In this document: piece after piece, positions 18,301 through 25,652 of the stretch
Layout: every line of letters begins with the position of its first letter
How positions within the stretch are numbered: the stretch's first letter is position 1
Assembly: GCF_012927265.1 (NCBI RefSeq)
Contig: NZ_JABBGF010000001.1
Span: 1,176,502 to 1,240,501 of the forward strand
Direction: 5' to 3'
From: Chryseobacterium cheonjiense
Lineage (GTDB): Bacteria > Bacteroidota > Bacteroidia > Flavobacteriales > Weeksellaceae
Length of the DNA stretch: 64,000 nt
Notes under the pieces: model-generated
What the model was told of the DNA's origin: nothing
Seen by the model: the letters and a program-made list of their open reading frames with translations, nothing else
Database searches by the model: none
Made by a program: the position numbers and the translations under genes

Positions 18301-18421
18301 GATGAAGAAAAACCATCCCGGGAAAAATATCTTCAAGATCATCGCTCAAGAATTGGAAGAACGAAATATCAGTTTCTCTGAACTAATGCATAAAAATGAA
18401 TATCAGTATGAAAAAGCTTAG
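15347..18421 (+). CDS. traG: TraG/VirB4-type conjugation ATPase with an embedded J-domain
   Basis: 1024 residues, longer than the roughly 830 of CTnDOT TraG. Walker A is GPSGSGKS at 431-438 and the Walker B region is LIIEEAW with Glu797/Glu798. The TraG signature FRGxxx-like start and C-terminal EVSLEQYLTYTTEKPE are present. Between them, residues ~581-645 form a complete DnaJ J-domain: YYDILGLPFDASSDQIKE, then SYHPDKN with HPD at 609-611, then FEAYEALSDDYRRKIYNE. A Glu/Lys-rich helix (KKIKELEEELEAKE) follows before the ATPase resumes at TFLFVLRDFYKGG. The protein powers substrate transfer and pilus assembly at the inner membrane; the J-domain suggests recruitment of DnaK. The frame is intact and codon use is even across the insert. 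Confidence 0.92.
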   Translation: MATTKKHTFDIPFIGYDYGKDFNRDFDVLFGQYGNPIIGIRIKNIVEQYSADPDNYLNFHTVLNQIVSIIGEGRIVQKLDIFTKKKYTVEPSVQFLQQKYSEHFEGRLFKTIETILLFTDIVDDTLKKKIKHYHFSDKRYKELRDKCQKVFMLLKQSGCEPEFLFEKDFEYYISGILSMQFSDVPVFDNIKSTNEYLRIGNRFVKNIAYVDVENIDLPSEIEPYSILGGNGAASETAIDNFTFINELEDYETIVYNQIITIPLQAQQQRELDKKKKKHEGAANNSPSNAIIAEEIQTLLHNIAIDGQLVVNAHFSLLFSASTPEAMEGIQSQIENKLFTKGIIVSKNAYNQLELFRAALPGNATELREYDLFMTTSEAALCFFFKESYPVNEESNFYLRFTDRQGVPLKVDPADQPMKTGRINNRNKFVLGPSGSGKSFLMNNIIEQYLTYNYDVVIVDTGDSYSGICQYKGGRYIQYTEEKPITMNPFLMDKKEFNIEKIEFLTNLIFLIWQGPDATVSSAQKSILDNVLMSYYHQYFNSGTDWYEHKTSEELILYLNKYNIHEEDIHSDRSSTESSEKSYYDILGLPFDASSDQIKETGRKLLKSYHPDKNLNNPDYDSKKFYKVFEAYEALSDDYRRKIYNETQLIIVKSKDIIERPDSPSEWDQSFRKALIKKIKELEEELEAKELSFNGFYDYCDKFLLLYLNNKKHSITEREFNLRTFLFVLRDFYKGGRYGTTLNESADNTLFDESFIVFEIDNVKDNPKLFPIVTLIIMDTFIQKMRLRKDRRKALIIEEAWKAIASKLMGGYILYLYKTVRKFWGEAVVVTQELDDIIGNAVVKDSIINNSDTFILLDQTKFKDNFERIASLLSLNKVEQNKIFTINNLNNKSGRSRFKEFYLKRGSKGEVYGNEVSLEQYLTYTTEKPEKSAVEYYVRKYGNYDEALLRIVTDLKAFGESLENLVSLVNLYHNPLDQNIVSYYQMMKKNHPGKNIFKIIAQELEERNISFSELMHKNEYQYEKA

Positions 18422-19061
18422 CCTGCTATTTTTAGGATTCTGTGGATGGCTATCCGCTCAGAATACCTACATTGACCCCACGGTAACCGCTGCGATGATT
18501 CTCTATTCGGAAAATCTGAAAGCCAAACAAAACGAGGTTATTGAAGAAACTTCCAGACTGAAGGATGCACAGACCTGGGTCGGAACACAGATGGTCGCCG
18601 CCAATGGTATTCAGAATAAAATACTGAAGGGATTAAAAGAAGTTTCCGGAACCTTACAAAATGGGATTCAGGTACAGGAAATTTATTCTGAGCTGAACAA
18701 ATGCTATACCTATTCCTCGCAGGTCGTCCAGTTAGCCTCACAGCATCCGCAGTATGCCATTTTCGGCGTAAAGGCTTCACAGAAAACCTACGAGCAAAGC
18801 CTGAAGATCGTCACCGATGTTTCGGATATTCTAGCATCGGGAGAGCTGAATCTGGCGACGGCAGGTGACCGCTACAAGATCCTGCACAACATTTCAGGAA
18901 ATGTAAAAAGCCTCAAACTGTGGTTGCTCGCCATCAAGCTGAGACTGGAAAAAGCAAACCGTCTGGGATTCTGGAATTCCATTAACCCCTTTGCCGGCTA
19001 CATCAATACCGATAAGGCCATTGTGGATGACATTATGAACCGTTACAAAAGAAATTTTTAA
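18408..19061 (+). CDS. TraI-like transfer protein, tandem paralogue 1
   Basis: About 217 residues; the ATG at 18408 starts MKKLSLLFLGFCGWLSAQ, a signal peptide, inside the end of traG. The mature protein is helical (ENLKAKQNEVIEETSRLKDAQTWVG...) and ends INTDKAIVDDIMNRYKRNF. It is the first of four successive genes ending with the same kind of motif. It sits where CTnDOT has traI (DUF4141, VirB5/TrbJ-like), so a periplasmic pilus-tip or channel component is likely. Confidence 0.72.
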   Translation: MKKLSLLFLGFCGWLSAQNTYIDPTVTAAMILYSENLKAKQNEVIEETSRLKDAQTWVGTQMVAANGIQNKILKGLKEVSGTLQNGIQVQEIYSELNKCYTYSSQVVQLASQHPQYAIFGVKASQKTYEQSLKIVTDVSDILASGELNLATAGDRYKILHNISGNVKSLKLWLLAIKLRLEKANRLGFWNSINPFAGYINTDKAIVDDIMNRYKRNF

Positions 19062-19071
19062 AACGCTTGTG

Positions 19072-19755
19072 ATGAAGAAGATTTTTGCGACTCTGTTCAT
19101 CCTGATTGGATATATTGTGATCACCTCTTCTAGCGGAGGTTCCACGCCTGCCTGGCAAAAAGAGAATGTCTCCTTTCCGATGATGAATATTGAGATCAAC
19201 GCCACGATGAAAGAACACGACCGGCAGAAAGAAATGCGGCAGAAACAAACTCTCAATGCCACAGTGGAAACCGCCAACCAGAATCAATGGAAGAACTTTA
19301 AAGACAAAGTCACCAAAATTCAGGACAGACTAAGAATCGTGTCACATGCGATACAAGCGATTCCGGCGGGAGTAGCGATCAACAGGGAAATTAATAAAAT
19401 AACGGAAAACCAGACCGCCATTATCAATGAGATCAATACGGCGCCTTATTCCATAATTGCAGTATTGCCTTCACAGATGCAGTTTGTAGATGACCTGCAA
19501 ATGACCTTGCGGTTACTCACAGGAATTATTCTGTCCTACGGAGCCATCAACCAGATGGAACAATCCGAACGGAAGATCTTACTGGATTATGCGGTGGGTG
19601 AAGTCAAAACACTCAGCAGAAATTCCACCTATATGCTCTTAAAAATAATGGACATCAAAGTCAAGGTTTTACGGAACAAAAGAGCCTTCCAGTATTATGT
19701 CAACCGAGACAAACAGGTAGTGGAAAGTATTATAAATAACATTAAATCCTTTTAA
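19072..19755 (+). CDS. Transfer-operon exported protein, tandem paralogue 2
   Basis: About 227 residues with an N-terminal membrane/signal segment (KKIFATLFILIGYIVITSSS) and long helices rich in Q/K/E (MKEHDRQKEMRQKQTLNATVETANQNQWKNFKDKVTKIQDRL). It ends VNRDKQVVESIINNIKSF, the divergent version of the shared C-terminal motif. A central LLTGIILSYGA stretch is moderately hydrophobic. It lies 10 nt after the previous stop. Function is unproven; a VirB5-like helical periplasmic protein is the best guess. Confidence 0.65.
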   Translation: MKKIFATLFILIGYIVITSSSGGSTPAWQKENVSFPMMNIEINATMKEHDRQKEMRQKQTLNATVETANQNQWKNFKDKVTKIQDRLRIVSHAIQAIPAGVAINREINKITENQTAIINEINTAPYSIIAVLPSQMQFVDDLQMTLRLLTGIILSYGAINQMEQSERKILLDYAVGEVKTLSRNSTYMLLKIMDIKVKVLRNKRAFQYYVNRDKQVVESIINNIKSF

Positions 19756-19757
19756 CA

Positions 19758-20423
19758 ATGAAGAAAATAATAGTTACAGGAACATTTCTCTTTTCTGTCC
19801 TTACCGTTAACAGCCAGCAAATTGTCATCAATGATAAGCTGCTGACCCAGATCACCGTGAATCACGGGGTACGTCTGGCGAGCGAACAGGCTTTCCTGAA
19901 TTCCTACAAAAAGCAGAAAGAACTGTACGACGATATCAACAATAAAACAATGCAGGTGATCGCCATCCAGGAATACATCTGCCAGCAGCTGAAGAATGTC
20001 AACTCGGCACTGACCCAGAGTAAAAAACTGGTCTATCTATACCAATATTTGGGAAGGATCGTCACGAATTCCAACAAAATGATGGATCTCTCTGCACAAC
20101 ACCCTGAATACGCCGCCCTAGTCTCAAAATATTATGTCGAGATCGGGAAGCAGATCCTAAAGCTGCAGCAGGAAGTGATGCAGGAGATTCTGAATGAAGA
20201 TAAGGATTTCCTGATGGATGCCAGCGACCGGGAAATGCTGATCGAAAAAGTGTTTACTCGTGTAAGGAATATTCACGGGAACATCCTGTACATTATTCTG
20301 AGACTCGAAAATGCCAGAAAGATACCATACCTGTATCAGGTTCCGGTACTTCGGAACTATATAAACATCGACAGAGCGATTGTCGGAGACATTATCACAA
20401 AATACAAATACATTTTCAATTAA
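19758..20423 (+). CDS. Transfer-operon exported protein, tandem paralogue 3
   Basis: 221 residues starting with signal peptide MKKIIVTGTFLFSVLTVNSQ, then helical (ASEQAFLNSYKKQKELYDDINNKTMQVIAIQEYICQQLKNVNSAL). It shares with paralogue 1 the STQHPEYA-like segment (LSAQHPEYAALVSKYYVE here, LASQHPQYAIFGVKAS there) and the ending INIDRAIVGDIITKYKYIFN. It begins 2 nt after the previous stop. The similarity to paralogue 1 extends over most of its length by eye. Confidence 0.68.
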   Translation: MKKIIVTGTFLFSVLTVNSQQIVINDKLLTQITVNHGVRLASEQAFLNSYKKQKELYDDINNKTMQVIAIQEYICQQLKNVNSALTQSKKLVYLYQYLGRIVTNSNKMMDLSAQHPEYAALVSKYYVEIGKQILKLQQEVMQEILNEDKDFLMDASDREMLIEKVFTRVRNIHGNILYIILRLENARKIPYLYQVPVLRNYINIDRAIVGDIITKYKYIFN

Positions 20424-20428
20424 GAATT

Positions 20429-21259
20429 ATGGAAACATTATTTAAAAAAGGAAAATTTTTGGTCTTTCTATTTCTTGCGTTTGCCGTATCATCACAAGTA
20501 AGCGTGAAAAGGTTAAACGATCCTTCGATTGTTGCCCAGCACAAACGGATGACCTTCGAGAGCTGGGGAGACTGGCGGCCTTATCCAAAATATTTCCTGG
20601 GCATCCAGACCAATTTTGCGTATGCAACGGTTTGGGGCATTTGGGCTCCCAAAATCAACCGGGACTATAAGGATGGGGACGATATCCGCCCGCTGAAACC
20701 TACCGGAGAACAGAATCTGAGATTTGCCCAGCTTAAATTCCAGGAAGAAGAGGCAAAGAAAATTAAAGCCGCTTCCGACACGATTTACAAAAGAAGCGTC
20801 CAGGACCTTGCCCACTGGACTTCGGCTACAGTGGATGCTGATCCGTTATGGCTCTTGTATTACAAACGAATGCTCAAACCGATAACGGAATTTCCGGATA
20901 CTCCACAGAATTTTATCGAATGGCGGTTGAAAGATGAACCCACTTATGAGGCTCTTAACACCACCGGAACATTAAAACGATGGCAGGATGAGCTGGACCT
21001 GATCAAGGAAAAATATTCAATGTCAAGGTCTATGGATATGCCGAGGGGAAAACGTTTTGTGATGTATCACGAGACACTCATCCGGTGGCGGAAATTTGTT
21101 CAGGAACTGAGAAAGTACAATAACCGGACAACGCTTCTTCTGGATTACAAAAACATCCTGAACAGCCATTTATCAACCGCTTTGCCCACACAATGGACGC
21201 CCGCTTCAGACCGGGCAATTGTTCAAAACGTGATGCAGCAATATAAACACAAATATTAG
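20429..21259 (+). CDS. Transfer-operon exported protein, tandem paralogue 4
   Basis: 276 residues with signal peptide KFLVFLFLAFAVSSQ, then a Trp/Tyr-rich section not shared with the others (WGDWRPYPKYFLGIQTNFAYATVWGIWAPKI). Helices and the ending WTPASDRAIVQNVMQQYKHKY follow. Only the C-terminal motif links it clearly to the three genes before it. The next gene (traJ) begins 2 nt after the stop. No named family was recognised. Confidence 0.65.
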   Translation: METLFKKGKFLVFLFLAFAVSSQVSVKRLNDPSIVAQHKRMTFESWGDWRPYPKYFLGIQTNFAYATVWGIWAPKINRDYKDGDDIRPLKPTGEQNLRFAQLKFQEEEAKKIKAASDTIYKRSVQDLAHWTSATVDADPLWLLYYKRMLKPITEFPDTPQNFIEWRLKDEPTYEALNTTGTLKRWQDELDLIKEKYSMSRSMDMPRGKRFVMYHETLIRWRKFVQELRKYNNRTTLLLDYKNILNSHLSTALPTQWTPASDRAIVQNVMQQYKHKY

Positions 21260-21261
21260 AG

Positions 21262-22512
21262 ATGAATAGAAAACGAACATTAATATTTTGTCTCCTGACG
21301 ATCTTTTTACCGGTCATAAGCTTTGCCCAGACCGATGGCGATTACAGCAATCTTCTTCAATTCCTCAAAGGTGATGGTGCGTTTGAAAAGTGGTTTATGG
21401 AGGTATTTACCAAGCTGGACACCAGCATTCAGGACAGCGCCCAAGGTTCCGCACTGGTCGGAAGGGCAATCGGTGGATTAGGCGCATTGATGTATCTAGG
21501 GTATATGGGCTGGCAGATGGCCGCCGGAGACCGTGAATGGGAAATTGTCCCGATGCTTAAACCTATTCTTATCGGGTTTACCCTGGTGTATTGGACGGGA
21601 TTTGTCAATCTGATCCAGGCACCGTTTGAAGCCATCGCCGAACCGGGCATTGCTATTTTCAGCGACATCGAATCCGAGGTTAATGACCTAAGGGTCCAGC
21701 GGTTCAAAAAACAACAGCAATTGCTTGATGCGGTCATCAAGCTCAGCGCCGAGGAGGATGCCAAGCAGGAGGTCATAAACAATACCTCTAAAGATGCGGA
21801 TGACTCGTGGTTTGACATCAGTGACGGGATTGATAAGCTTTTACAGCCCATCAAAGAATGGCAGATCAGGATGGAATTTCAGATGCAGAAACTGATTGCC
21901 GAAGTAATAGAATTTGTATGTCTGTCTATCCTGAGAATCTGCGTTTATTTGATTTTCTTTATCCACAAGATCTGGGCTTACATTCTCATTATTCTGGGTC
22001 CGATTGCAGTGGGAATGGCACTGGTACCGGGATTTGAAAACTCTCTATACAGCTGGGTATCCAAATTCATCAATGTTAACCTTTACACTTTTGTGGCCTA
22101 CACCATCATCAACATCGGCCAGCAACTTATCGCCTCAGGCTACACCATGGAAATCGAACGGTACGATACCCTGTTGACCAACGGTACAGTAACCAACCTG
22201 GATGCATTGATGGTCTATGTCAGTAATTCCGGAATGATCTATAATGGACTTTTTACCTGTGTGGCTTATATCGTGACTGGTATCGGGGTGCTGATGACGC
22301 CTACTATTGCTGATACGATTGTAACCGCCGGAGGAGCAGGTGCAATGACCAAAATGAAAAATGCCGCGGGAAAAGTTGCGAGTAGCACTAAAACAGCAGT
22401 ACTGGCAGTCAAAACAGGAGGTGCAGCAGCGGCGGCATCGGCTGTTAAAGCAGCAGCGGCAGGTACTGCTTCAGGAAGAGTTCAGGCAGCGATGAATAAT
22501 AAAAAGAAATAA
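21262..22512 (+). CDS. traJ: TraJ-like conjugal transfer membrane protein (VirB6/TrbL type)
   Basis: 416 residues. A signal peptide (TLIFCLLTIFLPVISFAQ) is followed by several membrane helices: ALVGRAIGGLGALMYLGYMGWQMA, LKPILIGFTLVYWTGFVNLI, ILRICVYLIFFIHKIWAYILIILGPIAVGMALVPG and GLFTCVAYIVTGIGVLMTP. The C-terminus is Ala/Lys-rich (AAAAASAVKAAAAGTASG). This arrangement matches TraJ of Bacteroides conjugative transposons, the polytopic inner-membrane core of the channel. Confidence 0.87.
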   Translation: MNRKRTLIFCLLTIFLPVISFAQTDGDYSNLLQFLKGDGAFEKWFMEVFTKLDTSIQDSAQGSALVGRAIGGLGALMYLGYMGWQMAAGDREWEIVPMLKPILIGFTLVYWTGFVNLIQAPFEAIAEPGIAIFSDIESEVNDLRVQRFKKQQQLLDAVIKLSAEEDAKQEVINNTSKDADDSWFDISDGIDKLLQPIKEWQIRMEFQMQKLIAEVIEFVCLSILRICVYLIFFIHKIWAYILIILGPIAVGMALVPGFENSLYSWVSKFINVNLYTFVAYTIINIGQQLIASGYTMEIERYDTLLTNGTVTNLDALMVYVSNSGMIYNGLFTCVAYIVTGIGVLMTPTIADTIVTAGGAGAMTKMKNAAGKVASSTKTAVLAVKTGGAAAAASAVKAAAAGTASGRVQAAMNNKKK

Positions 22513-22515
22513 GAC

Positions 22516-23130
22516 ATGCTTATCAAAAATATAGAACAGAGAATTAAGATTAACAAGATTGTTTCAGTTTCAACTGTTGCTTTTGCGGTTATCATTGTGC
22601 TGGCAGGATTCTTTTTTGCCTACAAAATGATCCAGGATTCCCGAAGATCAATTTACATTCTGGACAATGGTGTTCCTGTACTCGCCAAACAAACTGATGT
22701 CCTTTTGAACAGACCGGTAGAATACAAAGCGCAGATCGAATTGTTCCATCGCCTGTTTTTTACACTGGCTCCCGATGATCAGTATATCAAGGAAAATATC
22801 CAAAAGTCCTTGTATCTGATTGATGACAGCGGAAAGAAGGAATATACCAACCTTCGGGAAAAAGGATTTTACAACCAGATTGTCGCTTCCAGCTCAATGG
22901 TCAGCATCCAGGCCGATTCGATTGCGCTCAATATGGAGCAGAAGAAATTTCAGTTCTTCGGAAAGCAGATGATCACCAGGAAATCATCGGTCATTACCCG
23001 AAAGCTCATCACCGAGGGTTTCTTTGAGGATATAATCCGGAGCCCTAATAATCCTCACGGGGTTATGCTTAGGAACTGGCGCATCATCGATAATGAGGAG
23101 CTCTCCAATCAAACTAAAAACTCCTATTAA
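22516..23130 (+). CDS. traK: TraK-like conjugal transfer protein (VirB8 type)
   Basis: 204 residues with one N-terminal membrane anchor (IVSVSTVAFAVIIVLAGFFFAYKMIQ) and a periplasmic domain with the TraK signature VEYKAQIELFHRLFFTLAPDD and SLYLIDDSGKKEYTNLREKGFYNQIVAS, later GFFEDIIRSPNNPHGVMLRNW. The family is well conserved in Bacteroidetes elements and acts as a bitopic scaffold of the channel. It follows traJ by 3 nt. Confidence 0.9.
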   Translation: MLIKNIEQRIKINKIVSVSTVAFAVIIVLAGFFFAYKMIQDSRRSIYILDNGVPVLAKQTDVLLNRPVEYKAQIELFHRLFFTLAPDDQYIKENIQKSLYLIDDSGKKEYTNLREKGFYNQIVASSSMVSIQADSIALNMEQKKFQFFGKQMITRKSSVITRKLITEGFFEDIIRSPNNPHGVMLRNWRIIDNEELSNQTKNSY

Positions 23131-23131
23131 T

Positions 23132-23485
23132 ATGAATGCTTTTCTAAAACAAACCGGCAAAAAGTGGCTGGAACGTGTGGCTAAAAATCCGAAAAGGTTC
23201 TTTATGTATTCAATGATCATTCTTTCGGTCTCATTTATAGGCTCGCTGATACAGGGAATCTTCTTCCCTTCTGAAACAACTTTTAGTATAAAGCCGCCGG
23301 TTCTTTATTCCAAAAATGAAATCGGTCAGAATAAAGCTTCCGGTCAGGATAAGGTAATGGAAAAGATCGTCGGCGAGCTGAAATTACTGAAAGAAAAAAG
23401 AGACCGGAATGCTTTACAAAAAGAAGACAGCCTGAGGATCGAGTTTCTGTTTAACCGATACCAGCAATTAAAAAATAACCGGTAA
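23132..23485 (+). CDS. TraL-position small membrane protein
   Basis: 117 residues from the ATG at 23132, 1 nt after the traK stop. One membrane segment (FFMYSMIILSVSFIGSLIQGIFF) follows a basic start (KQTGKKWLERVAKNPKR), then a charged coiled tail (VMEKIVGELKLLKEKRDRNALQKEDSLRIEFLFNRYQQLKNN). Size and place between TraK and TraM match TraL (DUF3989-like), though the sequence resemblance is only general. Confidence 0.7.
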   Translation: MNAFLKQTGKKWLERVAKNPKRFFMYSMIILSVSFIGSLIQGIFFPSETTFSIKPPVLYSKNEIGQNKASGQDKVMEKIVGELKLLKEKRDRNALQKEDSLRIEFLFNRYQQLKNNR

Positions 23486-23518
23486 CACCCTTAGCAGTTA
23501 TAAAAAAATCAAAACGCA

Positions 23519-24721
23519 ATGAAGAAAATTAATTTCAGACAGAAAAAATATGTGCTGCCGCTTTTGGCTCTGCCGTTCCTGCTTCTTTTTGGGTACGTCG
23601 GTGCGGAGTTCTCGAAAGAGGATACGCCAAAAGACAAGCCCAAGGAGCTATCCCTTTCATTGGGTGAAACGAAGGATTCGATTATGAATAAAAATGATGC
23701 CTACGATGCATTCTTCAGGAAAGATGATAATCGTACGATGCTGGAAGGACTGGATCAAGAACAGGACAGCCTGCTGAACTATGATGACCAGCTGTCGTTA
23801 GCACAAAAAAGAAAAATTGATTCTCTTAAAACGGTATCCTCAAGGCAAAATCGATACCAGCCCAAAGAAAAGCTTTCATCCTATTATGATTCTAAACAGC
23901 GTAGTGAGGATAAAGATTATAAAAGGTCAGCGGAAATGATCCGCATGCTGAATGACAAATCATACGGAAGAGCGGAACCTAATATCTTAGCTGAAAGCCC
24001 TAAGGTGACACAAAGCGTTCAGCCTGATCCGGTCAAATACCTGAAGCAGCAGATGCTCGTGATGGATTCCCTGGAAAAAGCGAGAGACCCGGAATACCAA
24101 AGCAAATTGGCAGCTGAACAGCAGCTGAAAGCCAATAAGGAAAAGATGGACGAGTTTCTTAACTCCACCTTCAATGTCAGCAAGTCAGGAATCAACGCTG
24201 TGTTCAATGCATTCTATAAAGAACAGGAGAACAGCTTTATCAAGGCAGTGATAGACGAAAACAACAAAGGCTTTCTCGGCAGTCGGATCAGGTTCCGTTT
24301 ACTGGAGGACATTTTTGTCAGCAACCGAAAGATCAGCAAGGGTTCTATTCTCTATGGGCAGATTTCCGGATTTTCCATGCAAAGGGTTGACCTTAAGATC
24401 GTATCGGTATTTACCCAGGGAGAGATCTTTCCCGTTAACCTATCTATTTACGATGTGGACGGGATGAAGGGTTTATATGTTCCGCAAAGCGTGTTCCGGG
24501 ATATGATCCGCGAAATGGGAAGCAATTCGGTTCAGGGAACGCAGATGGATATGGGCGGACAGGGCTTCTTTACCAGCATCGGTTCCAAGTTGTTTACTTC
24601 CACATCAAAATCCATCGCCAATCTCATCAAAACCAATAAAACCAAGCTGAAGTACAACTCCTATGTATTCCTGATCGACGAAAAACAACTCAAAGAATCA
24701 CAGAACAAACAAAATCAATAA
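23519..24721 (+). CDS. traM: TraM-like conjugal transfer protein (VirB10 type)
   Basis: 400 residues: one N-terminal membrane helix (KKYVLPLLALPFLLLFGYVGAEF) and a long charged linker. A C-terminal domain starts around FIKAVIDENNKGFLGSRIRFRLLEDIFVSNRKISKGSILYGQISGFSMQRV, the conserved TraM/VirB10 beta-domain, and includes YDVDGMKGLYVPQSVFRDM. It bridges inner and outer membrane in the transfer channel. The gene order TraK-TraL-TraM-TraN is conserved. Confidence 0.9.
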   Translation: MKKINFRQKKYVLPLLALPFLLLFGYVGAEFSKEDTPKDKPKELSLSLGETKDSIMNKNDAYDAFFRKDDNRTMLEGLDQEQDSLLNYDDQLSLAQKRKIDSLKTVSSRQNRYQPKEKLSSYYDSKQRSEDKDYKRSAEMIRMLNDKSYGRAEPNILAESPKVTQSVQPDPVKYLKQQMLVMDSLEKARDPEYQSKLAAEQQLKANKEKMDEFLNSTFNVSKSGINAVFNAFYKEQENSFIKAVIDENNKGFLGSRIRFRLLEDIFVSNRKISKGSILYGQISGFSMQRVDLKIVSVFTQGEIFPVNLSIYDVDGMKGLYVPQSVFRDMIREMGSNSVQGTQMDMGGQGFFTSIGSKLFTSTSKSIANLIKTNKTKLKYNSYVFLIDEKQLKESQNKQNQ

Positions 24722-24722
24722 A

Positions 24723-25592
24723 ATGATGAAAACCTTATTATACAGCCTGCTGCTGTTCACCGCGCAATTGTTAAGAGCACAAACTGCTATCTCTGAGCAG
24801 GTTATTTCTAATCTGCCGGAACTTGAAATCACCGAAGGGATCAACCTTCATATGATCTCACCGGAACCGATTCAGTATGTTGATTTGTCTACCGCTCAAC
24901 TGACCGGTGATCTACCGGTACCAAATATTGCGAGAATAAAAATGACCGATAATCTTATCTCTGATAAGGATAAGAAAAAACAATTCACTCCTTTTTTTAG
25001 CGGCGATACAGTGGGCATTATTACCGTTGTCGGTCAGTCGTTCATCGCGCAGTATAAAGCTGTTTATAGAAATGCGGATAATCTAAATACGGTTACCAAT
25101 ATCCACATCCAGCCCGAAGCCATGCAGCCCATCGAGTTCGATAAAATGACTTTCTCGAACCGTGAACTCAGGAAGTTTGCCCTAGATATTATTCAGAAGA
25201 AGGCCGATAAAAAGCCGGTACGAACTGAAAACAGCCTAAATCTCGGTATGCAGCTCAATAATGTATATGTTATGGGAGATTATATTTTCCTGGATATGAC
25301 CTTTAAAAACATTTCCAACCTAAGTTATGATCTGGAGGCCCTTAAGTTTTCTATTGAAGATAAAAAGATCCACAAGACCACCAATAATCAGAGCATTGAA
25401 ATGACACCGGTGTTTCAGCTGAACGCGCAAAAGCATTTCAGGAAGAACTTCAGGAATATTTACGTGTTCAAAAAGTTCACCTATCCCAATTCCAAGGTGA
25501 TGATGATCCGTCTTATCGAGGAACAGCTCTCCGGAAGGACCATCAAAATGAAAGTAAACTACTCGGATATTCTTAAAGCCGACACCTTCTAA
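24723..25592 (+). CDS. traN: TraN-like conjugal transfer protein (VirB9 type)
   Basis: 289 residues starting at 24723 or the ATG three bases later, with signal peptide KTLLYSLLLFTAQLLRAQ. DUF4138-type features are visible: ITEGINLHMISPEPIQYVDLS, IARIKMTD, GIITVVGQSFIAQYKAVY, and a C-terminal domain with YVMGDYIFLDMTFKNISNLSYDLEALKFSIEDKK. The family forms the outer part of the channel. It starts 1 nt after traM. TraO, TraP and TraQ, which follow in CTnDOT, are absent here. Confidence 0.88.
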   Translation: MMKTLLYSLLLFTAQLLRAQTAISEQVISNLPELEITEGINLHMISPEPIQYVDLSTAQLTGDLPVPNIARIKMTDNLISDKDKKKQFTPFFSGDTVGIITVVGQSFIAQYKAVYRNADNLNTVTNIHIQPEAMQPIEFDKMTFSNRELRKFALDIIQKKADKKPVRTENSLNLGMQLNNVYVMGDYIFLDMTFKNISNLSYDLEALKFSIEDKKIHKTTNNQSIEMTPVFQLNAQKHFRKNFRNIYVFKKFTYPNSKVMMIRLIEEQLSGRTIKMKVNYSDILKADTF

Positions 25593-25652
25593 CAGGCAGG
25601 GCCTGTCCCAATTTTTAGATCTTCTAATCACTTAATTTTTTAATTAAAGAAA

